From assembly GCA_002343485.1 (NCBI GenBank), contig DDST01000129.1, positions 1 to 16,333 on the forward strand: a DNA stretch of 16,333 bases, written 5' to 3'. A program made the translations under genes and the position numbers. The first letter of the stretch is position 1; every line of letters begins with the position of its first letter. The DNA comes from Proteobacteria bacterium UBA2383. GTDB lineage: Bacteria > Pseudomonadota > Gammaproteobacteria > Competibacterales > Competibacteraceae. Below, one piece after another: positions 1 to 7,361 of the stretch. Below the pieces are notes generated by a model, which worked only from the letters and a program-made list of their open reading frames with translations, ran no database searches and was not told the origin of the DNA.

Positions 1-20
1 ATTTTCCGGTGATTAACCTT

Positions 21-39
21 AATATTTACCGTAAATACT
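21..39. promoter_or_regulatory. Operator-like inverted repeat in AT-rich leader
   Basis: The sequence aatatttaccgtaaatact has two 9-base arms around a single central C, with one mismatch between the arms. It lies about 90 bases upstream of the DUF294/CBS gene in very AT-rich DNA. Its length and symmetry fit a site for a dimeric regulator, but I recognise no specific regulator. It might equally belong to a gene left of the window. Confidence 0.3.
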
Positions 40-76
40 AAAATTGCAACACGCTAAAATAATTAATTATTACAAT

Positions 77-107
77 TTGGACAATTTATGTACCAATTTG
101 TTATATA
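77..107 (+). promoter_or_regulatory. Candidate sigma-70 promoter for the DUF294/CBS gene
   Basis: TTGGAC at 77-82 resembles a -35 box. TTATAT (101-106) or the overlapping TATATA (102-107) resembles a -10 box, at a spacing of 18 or 19 bases. Transcription would start about 15 bases before the ATG at 131, leaving almost no room for a leader, and no clear Shine-Dalgarno sequence is visible. Three CAATTT motifs (73-78, 82-87, 94-99) overlap the region. AT-rich DNA yields such matches by chance, so the call is tentative. Confidence 0.35.
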
Positions 108-130
108 AAAATTACATTTGATAAAATTTT

Positions 131-1621
131 ATGGCAATACAATTACCCTCAAATACAGATATTCCACGAACTGCTTTTTTCAGCTTGCCGGTTCGCGATT
201 TCATGCGCACCAATAAATGGGTGATAGCAAAATCTGGTGCTCGATGTATCGAGATCATTAGACAGATGACCTCCAAACGTACATCCTGTGCACTCATCGA
301 AGATGATATCGGACGCCCAATAGGAATTCTCACCGAACAGGACGTCACCCGCCGTATTACCTACCGTGCGCCACCGGATACGCCCGTGGAAACCGTGATG
401 ACCGAACCGGTTGTGACTGTTCAGCACCAGCAGTTGCTTTATCATGCCATTGCGACATTGCTTCGCTACGATCTGCAGCAACTACCTGTCGTCAATAATC
501 AAGGCCGGCTTGTCGGCATCCTGTATCGACAGGATGTGTTAACAGCCGCCTCGCACGGCCTGATGCATCAGATCGAGCAGCTAAGTCATGAAGGAACAGT
601 TGAGGGATTGAAAGAAGTGAAAGCAGCACAGATCGAACTCGCTCAAGCGTTGTTCGCTGACAATGTGCCTGCCCCAGAGATTCAACAACTACTCACCCGC
701 ATCAACAATGATATTTATCGCCGTATCATTGAGATGGTATTGAGGCTGATGACGACGGAAGGTTGGGGCGATCCGCCGGTAACAGCCGCAGCTATTGTCA
801 TGGGTTCCAGCGGGCGTGGCGAGAACTTCCTGTTCCCTGATCAGGATAACGGCTTCATCATCGCCGATTATCCCGATAGCGAACATACACGAATCGACAC
901 CTTCTACATTGAGTTAGCTGAACGATTATGCCGGATTCTAAATGACGTTGGCTTTCCCTATTGCAATGGTCACTGCATGGCCATGAATCCATTATGGCGG
1001 AAAACACTGCGTCAATGGATCGAGCAAATCTCACGATGGGGCCAGAAAAGCAATTTTATTGCGATCCGTCTTTCGGACATTTTCTTTGATTTCCAGCCAG
1101 TTTGGGGTAACAACAAACTTGCGGTCGAATTGCGTGAGGCCGTTTCCCAGTTGACGCGCAAAAATCCCTTTTTCCTCAAACAAATGTTCTTGGAAAAAAC
1201 CAAGCATAATGTCGCTCTCGGCTTCCTCGGCGGCTTTATCACTGAGAAGGCTGATCGCGATCATCGTGGCCAAATCGACCTGAAATACACCGGAACCATT
1301 CCATTGATAGGCGCCATTCGATTATTGGCGCTACGCGAGGGTATCCAGAAAACTTCGACGCTGGAGCGCATTTATGCACTCAGAGAGGCAGGCATTTTTA
1401 GCGCTAACGAGTACGAAAATCTCTCAGCCGCCTTTTCATTATTGACCGAGATTTTGCTTAAAAAACAGATTGTGGATTTTAATGCGAGCCGTCGCATCAA
1501 CTATTACGTGGATTTAAAAACCCTGAGCAAACGGCAACGTTGGCTGTTGCTTGATGCCTTCCGGTCGATTAACACGCTGCGCAACCAAATTCACTATGAA
1601 TTTACGGCACAACTTTTCTAG
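131..1621 (+). CDS. CBS-pair / DUF294 nucleotidyltransferase-like protein
   Basis: A 496-residue soluble protein. Residues about 22-78 and 83-141 form a CBS pair (TEQDVTRR and LYRQDVLTAA are typical CBS ends), which in this family usually senses adenine nucleotides. A helical linker leads to a DUF294 nucleotidyltransferase-like domain: GSSGRGE at 225-231, then D237 and D239, the expected glycine and metal-ligand motif. The family signature around CNGHCMAMNPLWR (278-290) follows, then the DUF294 C-terminal domain, roughly 345-490. The domain resembles that of GlnD and DUF294 proteins, but its substrate is unknown. Many relatives also carry an N-terminal cyclic-nucleotide-binding domain, absent here; the AT-rich upstream DNA has no room for it. 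The ATG at 131 is the only good start, without a clear ribosome site. A kinase-like/exonuclease gene follows 101 bases downstream, an arrangement I recall from other proteobacteria. The domain call is firm and the role unknown. Confidence 0.9.
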   Translation: MAIQLPSNTDIPRTAFFSLPVRDFMRTNKWVIAKSGARCIEIIRQMTSKRTSCALIEDDIGRPIGILTEQDVTRRITYRAPPDTPVETVMTEPVVTVQHQQLLYHAIATLLRYDLQQLPVVNNQGRLVGILYRQDVLTAASHGLMHQIEQLSHEGTVEGLKEVKAAQIELAQALFADNVPAPEIQQLLTRINNDIYRRIIEMVLRLMTTEGWGDPPVTAAAIVMGSSGRGENFLFPDQDNGFIIADYPDSEHTRIDTFYIELAERLCRILNDVGFPYCNGHCMAMNPLWRKTLRQWIEQISRWGQKSNFIAIRLSDIFFDFQPVWGNNKLAVELREAVSQLTRKNPFFLKQMFLEKTKHNVALGFLGGFITEKADRDHRGQIDLKYTGTIPLIGAIRLLALREGIQKTSTLERIYALREAGIFSANEYENLSAAFSLLTEILLKKQIVDFNASRRINYYVDLKTLSKRQRWLLLDAFRSINTLRNQIHYEFTAQLF

Positions 1622-1722
1622 GATTCTCCCTTCATCGTCTCTTAAGTGACTGCTAAGGCATCCTTGGCATTGCTGATAGAGCATTACGATCACACTGCTT
1701 CAGAGTCAGCAACGATTATCTT

Positions 1723-3855
1723 ATGAAATCAAGGTTTATTTTTGCACTGGTCTTTATTGCCATCACGGTTACGGCACTGGCAGCCGTGCTGGCATCGCTC
1801 GGGCTGGCGTTAGCCGAAATGGTCCGGCGCGGCGAGTTAGCCAATCCGGCTACTTTCGATCCTTGGGGCTATGTCATGCATTATGGGGCAGTCTCGGGAT
1901 TTTTCCTGATAGCGGTGATCGCTGCCGCTTGGCTGTTTTTCGATCAGAGCATTGCCGCACCACTCACCAGCCTGACGCGCAATCTGTTAACCACTCTGCG
2001 CACCAACCCTGATCATGAAATCCAATATGCAGGACCAAACCAGCTCAATCCGCTATTCCAAGCGGTTAGCGAACTGACCCGGCGCTTGGCTACCCACCAC
2101 CGCGATCTGTTGCAAGCGATGACGACCGCTACTGTCCGGGTCGAAGAACAGAAAAATCGCCTGGAGGCTATTCTGCGGGATTTGCAGGAAGGTGTGGTGG
2201 TGTGCAACCTGAATAATCAGGTATTGCTCTACAACCAATTGGCTTTGAAAATCCTGCATGTCACTGGTGAATTGGGTTTAGGCCGGTCATTGTTTACCGT
2301 CGTCACCCGTGAACCCATTTCTAACGCCTTTCGCCGCCTGCGCTTACGGGTCGCCGAGGGCCGGCACCATCATCACCCTATGGGAATCACGACCCGCTTG
2401 GTGTGCGCGACCACAGATGGTCTACATACCCTGCATGCGCAGATGACCTTGATCCTGGGCACTGAAGAATTGCCCACCGGTTATGTAGTGACTTTCAACG
2501 ATATCACTGAGGAGCTAGCGGCGCTAGGCAAACGCGACCGTTTATTGCGCGAAGCAACCGAAGGCTTACGAGCACCCGTCGCCAACCTGCGCGCGGCGGC
2601 GGAGATGCAGGCCGGCAATCCTGACATGGACATCGCCGCCCATCGCACGTTCGATGAGGTCGTTTTCAAGGAAAGCACTGCCCTGAGTGAGACCGTGAAT
2701 CGACTGTGCCGCGAGTACCGCGACGTCATTACCGGTTACTGGCCAATGACCGATGATTTATCGGCTACGCTGCTGGAAATGGTGGCGCAGCGGTTGAAAG
2801 AAACCTCGGACATCGCGGTTACTGTGGTTCACCTGCCGCAATGGCTGCATGGCGACAGCCACTCTATTATCTCGCTGAATGAATACCTGATCCGGCGAAT
2901 CAGCGCCCATAATGGCATCAAGGACTTCGATATCGGGGCTGAGGCTGGGCCACGTCAAGTGGTCTATATCGATATCATTTGGCATGGCGAGCCGCTACCA
3001 TCGAGCGTTCTTGACGACGGATTGGATGCCGTGCTGCCAGGCGCGCCCGGCGGTCTAACGGTGCGTGATGTGCTGGACCACCACAAGAGCGAGATCTGGA
3101 GCGACCGCTGCGGGGAGGGACTGGCCCGAGTACGCGTACCCATGCCAGCGGCGCGTAGCGCACACACCGCCAGCGAATTACCGCCACGCCCGGAGTTTTA
3201 TGACTTCAGCCTGCTGCAACAGCCAGTGCCGGGCGGCGACCTCGCCGAGAGACCTCTCAAGTCACTGAATTACGTCGTATTTGATCTAGAAACAACGGGC
3301 CTCAAGCCATCCGAGGGTGACGAAATCGTCTCCATTGCCGGGGTGCGCATCGTCAACGGCCGCATTCTCACCGGTGAAACCTTTGACCTGCAAGTAAACC
3401 CCGGACGCCCTATTCCCAAGGCATCCACACGCTTTCATGGCATCACTGACGAGATGGTGCAGGGCAAGCCGCCGGTGCATCTGGTGCTGCCGCAGTTCCA
3501 GCAATTCGTTGGCGATGCGGTGCTCGTCGCCCATAACGCAGCGTTTGATCTCAAGTTTCTCAAGCTGAAGGAGGCGGAAAGCAGCGTTATTTTCAATAAC
3601 CCGGTGCTTGATACTTTGCTGTTATCGGTATTCCTGGATGACCAGAGTATGGCGCACAATCTAGACGCCATTGCTGAACGGTTTGGCGTGCGGGTGCTAG
3701 CCCGGCATACCGCCTTGGGCGATGCCTTGGTGACTGCCGGAATCTTTGTCCGCATGCTGGCGCTGCTGGAAGATCTGGATGTGACCACGCTAGGCCAGGC
3801 GATTGCAGCATCCTCGACCATTGTTGAAGTGCGGACACGGCAGAAACAATTTTGA
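1723..3855 (+). CDS. Membrane PAS / degenerate histidine-kinase protein fused to DEDDh 3'-5' exonuclease
   Basis: A 710-residue multidomain protein. Two membrane segments (about 5-32 and 53-75) flank a short periplasmic loop. They are followed by a HAMP/linker helix (about 76-145), a PAS-like domain (about 146-262) and a region that aligns with a histidine kinase. The H-box position reads EGLRAPV (280-286), so Glu280 replaces the phosphoacceptor His. The ATPase region (about 345-475) keeps only its C-terminal pattern (GGLTVRDVLDHHKSEIWS, then ending in VRVPMP), and I find no N-box. Residues about 515-685 are an intact DnaQ/RNase T-type exonuclease: DLETTGL (D521, E523), HNAAFD (D609) and H662/D667 supply the four acidic residues and the DEDDh histidine. 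I infer a nuclease anchored at the inner membrane whose activity may follow a sensory input, with no phosphotransfer. Relatives are usually annotated simply as exonuclease or DNA polymerase III epsilon-like. The substrate is unknown. There is no clear Shine-Dalgarno before the ATG. Confidence 0.88.
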   Translation: MKSRFIFALVFIAITVTALAAVLASLGLALAEMVRRGELANPATFDPWGYVMHYGAVSGFFLIAVIAAAWLFFDQSIAAPLTSLTRNLLTTLRTNPDHEIQYAGPNQLNPLFQAVSELTRRLATHHRDLLQAMTTATVRVEEQKNRLEAILRDLQEGVVVCNLNNQVLLYNQLALKILHVTGELGLGRSLFTVVTREPISNAFRRLRLRVAEGRHHHHPMGITTRLVCATTDGLHTLHAQMTLILGTEELPTGYVVTFNDITEELAALGKRDRLLREATEGLRAPVANLRAAAEMQAGNPDMDIAAHRTFDEVVFKESTALSETVNRLCREYRDVITGYWPMTDDLSATLLEMVAQRLKETSDIAVTVVHLPQWLHGDSHSIISLNEYLIRRISAHNGIKDFDIGAEAGPRQVVYIDIIWHGEPLPSSVLDDGLDAVLPGAPGGLTVRDVLDHHKSEIWSDRCGEGLARVRVPMPAARSAHTASELPPRPEFYDFSLLQQPVPGGDLAERPLKSLNYVVFDLETTGLKPSEGDEIVSIAGVRIVNGRILTGETFDLQVNPGRPIPKASTRFHGITDEMVQGKPPVHLVLPQFQQFVGDAVLVAHNAAFDLKFLKLKEAESSVIFNNPVLDTLLLSVFLDDQSMAHNLDAIAERFGVRVLARHTALGDALVTAGIFVRMLALLEDLDVTTLGQAIAASSTIVEVRTRQKQF

Positions 3856-4004
3856 TTTTAAAAAATCAGAGATTCTAAGGTGAATCGATTGGTGAAACAC
3901 CCATCGGCTATGATGATTGCATCATCTGTCACGATCGATCAATAACATGGTTGGTCTTAAAAATTATTCAATTATTTCCAAGGCATATTGGGTACCTATA
4001 CATC

Positions 4005-5633
4005 ATGCACGCTGAACTGGAGCAACGTCTGCGTTTTTGCAGCAATCTGCCAAGCCTCCCGGCAGTGGCTCTGAAAATGGTCGAACTCGCCAACAATCCC
4101 GATGTTCATCTAAACGACTTAGCTCGGGTGATCTCAATGGACCCGGCCTTGGTGACCAAGTTGTTCCGTGCCGCTAATTCACCATTATATGGCCTCAACC
4201 GCAAGGTCACCAATCTACGGCAGGTTCTAAATTTGATGGGTTTACAGGGCACCCTGGCGCTAGCGCTAGGGTTTTCCCTGATCGCTACAGGGCGCGATGC
4301 GGGTGCTGTCCCTTTAAACACCGAGCAATTCTGGCGCCGTTCACTGATGACAGCGACCGCCTGCCGGATCCTCGGTGAGCGGCTGTCGATGAAGAATCTG
4401 GAAGAACTCTTCCTAGCCGGATTGCTGCAAGGGGTTGGCGTTTTGGCGCTGTCGATGATCATGCCCCAACCCTACGGCGTTTTATTGCAGGCGGCGACCG
4501 AACACCCGGAAGGCATGACAGCCGTTCTGAACTACCAGCGATTGGCTGAATTGGAGCGGAAACAACTCGGTGACGATCATGCCGCAGTCGGCGCCTGGCT
4601 CATGCAGCATTGGCGGTTACCTGACTATTTAACCGTGGCAACGGCTGGCAGCCTGGATCCAGATCACAGCGACACCTCCGACCGATACCGGGCATTGGTT
4701 CAGTCAGTTGCGTTGGCAACGCGCATTGCCGACATTTGGACCCGGCCCCATGACTGGCAGAATTCGCCGGAAGTCGCAAAACTGGCCCAACAATGGTTTG
4801 GATTGGAGACGGGCCACTATATGGAAATTTTGGAACAGATGGGCGCCAAATTTCCTGAGATCGCTGCCCTGTTCCAAATCAAGCCGTTGGATGCAAACCA
4901 AATTGCCGGGATTCTGGATCAGGCTCGGGAAGCATTGGATATCCGCGCAGTGCAGCGCTGGCCCGAACGGACCAGCCACAACACCCTGTCAGTAGAACCA
5001 TCCCGCCCGGTCGTGGCGCTACCTAACCAACTTCCCTTGATCCCAACGCTGGCCAACAGCCGCAGCATCCGTTCTCAGCACGATCCAGCGACACGGCCTT
5101 CCACGGGACAATACGCCTTTGACGCGCTCACTGGGTTGCTCAACCAGCCACACTTAAGCGACCGGTTGCGACAGGAAATGGCGGCTGCCAAAGAGCAAAA
5201 TTGGCCGTTGAGCGTGGTGCTGCTGGATGTAGACAACTTGCGGCAAATCAACGAGTCCTGCGGCCATGGCGTTGGCGATCAGGTGCTGGTCGCACTGGCG
5301 CGGTTAATCAGCGGCCATATCCGGCATCAAGAGCTGGTCGCCCGTCACCAGGACGATGCATTTGCATTGCTATTACCGGCCAGCGGAGCGAAAGCTGCTC
5401 GTAAACTGATTGAGCAGCTCATGGGATTGATTCACGGCTGGGAACCGGTGCTCGAAGGCGGGCAGAGCTTGCGAGTGACTGTCTCCGCTGGATTAGCAAC
5501 TTATCCAGAGACCTGCCTGGCCGGTTGCCGTTCCGGTGAACAGTTACTGGAAGCCGCGAGCCAGGCGTTACGCCTGGCCCAGGATGCTGGCGGCGGCCAA
5601 TTAAGCGTGTACGGCACCAACCGATCCGGTTGA
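4005..5633 (+). CDS. HDOD domain protein with degenerate C-terminal GGDEF domain
   Basis: With the ATG at 4005 the protein has 542 residues. An upstream TTG at 3951 would add 18 residues unlike the family, so I prefer the ATG. Residues about 14-205 are an HDOD domain (SLPAVALKMVELANN, MDPALVTKLFRAANS), a signalling fold related to HD phosphohydrolases but without their metal ligands; here the HD-equivalent segment reads AGLLQGVG (138-145). A linker (about 310-368) leads to a GGDEF domain (370-537) opening with ALTGLLN. The signature positions hold QDDAF (449-453) instead of GGDEF, so two glycines and the Glu are lost and cyclase activity is unlikely. The inhibitory RxxD site reads RHQE (440-443), at the right spacing. 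I infer a signalling adaptor, perhaps still binding a nucleotide. Its stop touches that of rarD on the other strand. The domains are firm and the pathway unknown. Confidence 0.88.
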   Translation: MHAELEQRLRFCSNLPSLPAVALKMVELANNPDVHLNDLARVISMDPALVTKLFRAANSPLYGLNRKVTNLRQVLNLMGLQGTLALALGFSLIATGRDAGAVPLNTEQFWRRSLMTATACRILGERLSMKNLEELFLAGLLQGVGVLALSMIMPQPYGVLLQAATEHPEGMTAVLNYQRLAELERKQLGDDHAAVGAWLMQHWRLPDYLTVATAGSLDPDHSDTSDRYRALVQSVALATRIADIWTRPHDWQNSPEVAKLAQQWFGLETGHYMEILEQMGAKFPEIAALFQIKPLDANQIAGILDQAREALDIRAVQRWPERTSHNTLSVEPSRPVVALPNQLPLIPTLANSRSIRSQHDPATRPSTGQYAFDALTGLLNQPHLSDRLRQEMAAAKEQNWPLSVVLLDVDNLRQINESCGHGVGDQVLVALARLISGHIRHQELVARHQDDAFALLLPASGAKAARKLIEQLMGLIHGWEPVLEGGQSLRVTVSAGLATYPETCLAGCRSGEQLLEAASQALRLAQDAGGGQLSVYGTNRSG

Positions 5634-6530
5634 TCAACGGCGATGGCCGAACCAAGCGTCGACGCTATACAGTGCCAATGCTAGCCAGATGCAACCGAAT
5701 GCGGCCTGATCAATACCAGTGAACGGTTCCTGGTAAACAGCTACCGCCAGCAGGAATTGCAAGGTAGGCGTCAGGTATTGAATCAGCCCGACCGTGGATA
5801 AACGCAAGCGCTGGGTGGCCTGGAGAAACATCAGTAAGGGAATCACGGTGACGAGTCCTGCTCCCAACAGTAACATATCGGTGTGTCCATCCACCCGGCC
5901 CAATGCGCCTCCGCCCCGCGCGGCCAGGAATAGCAAGGCGATAGGCGCAATCAACACGGTTTCCACGCATAAACCCAAGGTTGGGGCGTGACCCGCTTTC
6001 TTACGCAACAGCCCGTAACTGCCGAAACTGAATGCTAAGGTCAGGGAAATCCAGGGAAACACCCCATGACCGATCACCAGCACCAGCACCCCCATCGCAG
6101 CGATCAATACCGCAAGGAGTTGGCGCGGATTCAGCCGCTCACCCAGAAACAGCATCCCCAGCAGCACGTTGACCAGCGGATTGATGTAGTAACCCAGGCT
6201 GGCTTCCAGAATTCTTCCATTTTGCACCGCCCAGATATACAGCAGCCAATTGCCGGAGATCAGCAACGCGGTGAGCAGATAGAATCCGAGGCGGCGGCAA
6301 TTGCGAAACTCAGCGAGCAACGCCGGCCATTGTCCCCACGCCAGGATCAGCGCCAGCAGCAATACCGCTGACCCCAATACCCGATGCGCCAGGACCTCCA
6401 GGGCAGGAACATGCTGGAGCAATTTAAAATAGAGGGGAAACGATCCCCATAAGGTAAAACAGCCCAGCGCATTCAGCAGACCGATGGCCTGGCTATCCAG
6501 CGCCGGATGAGAGGGAGAGGAAGAGGTCAC
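5634..6530 (-). CDS. rarD: RarD-type EamA/DMT family transporter
   Basis: A 298-residue inner-membrane protein with about ten hydrophobic segments in two EamA-type halves. The RarD hallmark runs across residues 45-133: EVLAHR, NWLLYIWAVQNGRILEASL, then GYYINPLVNVLLGMLFLGER. This is the RarD subfamily of the drug/metabolite transporter superfamily. RarD was named for chloramphenicol sensitivity in Pseudomonas, and its physiological substrate is not settled. The start codon is GTG at 6530 with no strong Shine-Dalgarno, and the Ser-rich N-terminus before residue 15 could be shorter. The stop is directly adjacent to the stop of the HDOD gene on the other strand, so the two genes converge with no spacer. 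The length is normal for the family. Confidence 0.88.
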   Translation of the reverse strand: MTSSSPSHPALDSQAIGLLNALGCFTLWGSFPLYFKLLQHVPALEVLAHRVLGSAVLLLALILAWGQWPALLAEFRNCRRLGFYLLTALLISGNWLLYIWAVQNGRILEASLGYYINPLVNVLLGMLFLGERLNPRQLLAVLIAAMGVLVLVIGHGVFPWISLTLAFSFGSYGLLRKKAGHAPTLGLCVETVLIAPIALLFLAARGGGALGRVDGHTDMLLLGAGLVTVIPLLMFLQATQRLRLSTVGLIQYLTPTLQFLLAVAVYQEPFTGIDQAAFGCIWLALALYSVDAWFGHRR

Positions 6531-6666
6531 GATTCAATCAGCCAGGACAGCTAGGTCCAAATGGATAGTGGCCATCAAACAGGGATGCATGGCATGGTTC
6601 GCTGCACGTATCGAGACCGGGCATGATAACTGGATAAATTCGGGTTAAACTGAAATAAAATCGGTT

Positions 6667-6674
6667 GGAGGAGG
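6667..6674 (+). promoter_or_regulatory. Strong Shine-Dalgarno that fixes the DUF2845 start
   Basis: GGAGGAGG ends five bases before the ATG at 6680. An in-frame TTG at 6665 overlaps this site and would add five residues ahead of the signal peptide, so the ATG is chosen. Confidence 0.8.
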
Positions 6675-6679
6675 CATCA

Positions 6680-7063
6680 ATGCGCGGGTTTACCACGTGG
6701 ATTTTCATGGCAGTGTTAGCCATGGCGAGCATAACGACCGCAACGGCCGATAGCATGCGCTGTGGCCGCTATCTGATCAACACCGGTGATTCCCAGTCGC
6801 GAGTGCTGCAAGTCTGCGGGGACCCGCAGCGCGCCTGGCAAGATGGTTTTCTTGAGCAGACCGTGCGCCGTAACGAGGGTTATTATGACCCATCGACGTT
6901 GCCGCAATCCTACCCGCTTCCACAGGGCGGCCAGGAGACCGAGGTACGTCGAGTCATCCCGGTCTACAAATGGGAATACAATCTGGGGCGCGGAACGCTT
7001 CTTAAAACACTGGTATTTCACGGCGACATTTTGGTGCGGATCATTGATGGCGCCCGGCAATAA
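6680..7063 (+). CDS. DUF2845 periplasmic protein
   Basis: A 127-residue exported protein. Residues 1-23 form a signal peptide (an Arg near the start, a hydrophobic stretch, and ATA-D for cleavage near residue 23). The mature part opens with MRCGRYLINTGDS and then VLQVCGDPQ, matching the two-cysteine DUF2845 pattern (C28 and C46, each followed by Gly), in which the cysteines could form a disulfide. The C-terminal part (VYKWEYNLGRGTL, then an FHGDILVRI strand) is typical of these small beta-rich proteins. No lipobox cysteine is seen. The function is not known for the family. It is transcribed divergently from rarD across a 149-base gap and has its own strong ribosome site, so it is probably a single-gene unit. 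The length is normal. Confidence 0.8.
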   Translation: MRGFTTWIFMAVLAMASITTATADSMRCGRYLINTGDSQSRVLQVCGDPQRAWQDGFLEQTVRRNEGYYDPSTLPQSYPLPQGGQETEVRRVIPVYKWEYNLGRGTLLKTLVFHGDILVRIIDGARQ

Positions 7064-7191
7064 AACATTCATCACGAAGACTTCCACAACGCCGCAGACA
7101 GCGGCAATTCATTAATCTCGGCACGGGATTCGCGCTAAACAACGCACTGGGGTCGCTGGTATCGCCGCAGAAGGAGTGGAGGAATGGCTCT

Positions 7192-7257
7192 TCATACCAG
7201 TCGAATTCTCCCAGTGAGGAGTTCCTGCATTATACCTTGCTTGAGGGCGTGCGCGGG
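7192..7257 (-). pseudogene. hsdS: Remnant of type I restriction specificity gene (3' end of hsdS)
   Basis: Read on the minus strand this stretch encodes PAHALKQGIMQELLTGRIRLV followed by TGA. That is the usual C-terminus of HsdS subunits, where a closing helix ends in a QxLLTGxxR-type motif. Only about the last 21 codons remain. The in-frame codon just upstream (7258-7260) is a stop. The fragment starts one base from the end of an hsdM fragment in another frame. An ATG overlaps the stop (ATGA), as often seen when another gene of an hsd operon follows, but the open frame there (27 codons) is not one I recognise. Recognition is from memory of the family. Confidence 0.7.
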
Positions 7258-7258
7258 T

Positions 7259-7327
7259 CATGCCGCCGCGCAGCGCGTCGCAGGAAGCCCAGAGGGAGGA
7301 ATAGAGATCGGATTTCTTGATGGCCAT
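7259..7327 (-). pseudogene. hsdM: Remnant of type I restriction methyltransferase gene (5' end of hsdM)
   Basis: The minus strand from the ATG at 7327 encodes 23 residues that begin MAIKKSDLYSSLW and end CDALRGGM. This is the characteristic N-terminus of type I HsdM subunits. In intact genes the next residues start the helical DASQYKDYVL-type segment. Here the similarity stops abruptly, and the frame runs on for 48 meaningless codons to a stop at 7112. AAGG lies about eight bases upstream as a plausible ribosome site. The ATG lies 34 bases beyond the stop of the K+ channel gene on the same strand. The likeliest history is that an hsdM-hsdS unit once followed the channel gene and was lost by one internal deletion. 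Confidence 0.75.
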
Positions 7328-7361
7328 GCGCTATGCCTTGATGGTCTGCATCAGCCGCTGT

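Noticed and set aside
3855..3870. AT-rich inverted repeat after the exonuclease gene as a terminator
   Set aside because: The stem (tgatttt/aaaatca) has almost no G-C pairs and no T-run of its own follows, so it would be a weak terminator; not listed as a feature.
3912..3926. Small dyad GATGAT-tgc-ATCATC before the HDOD gene
   Set aside because: Six-base arms of low complexity are expected by chance, and there is no placement relative to recognisable promoter boxes.
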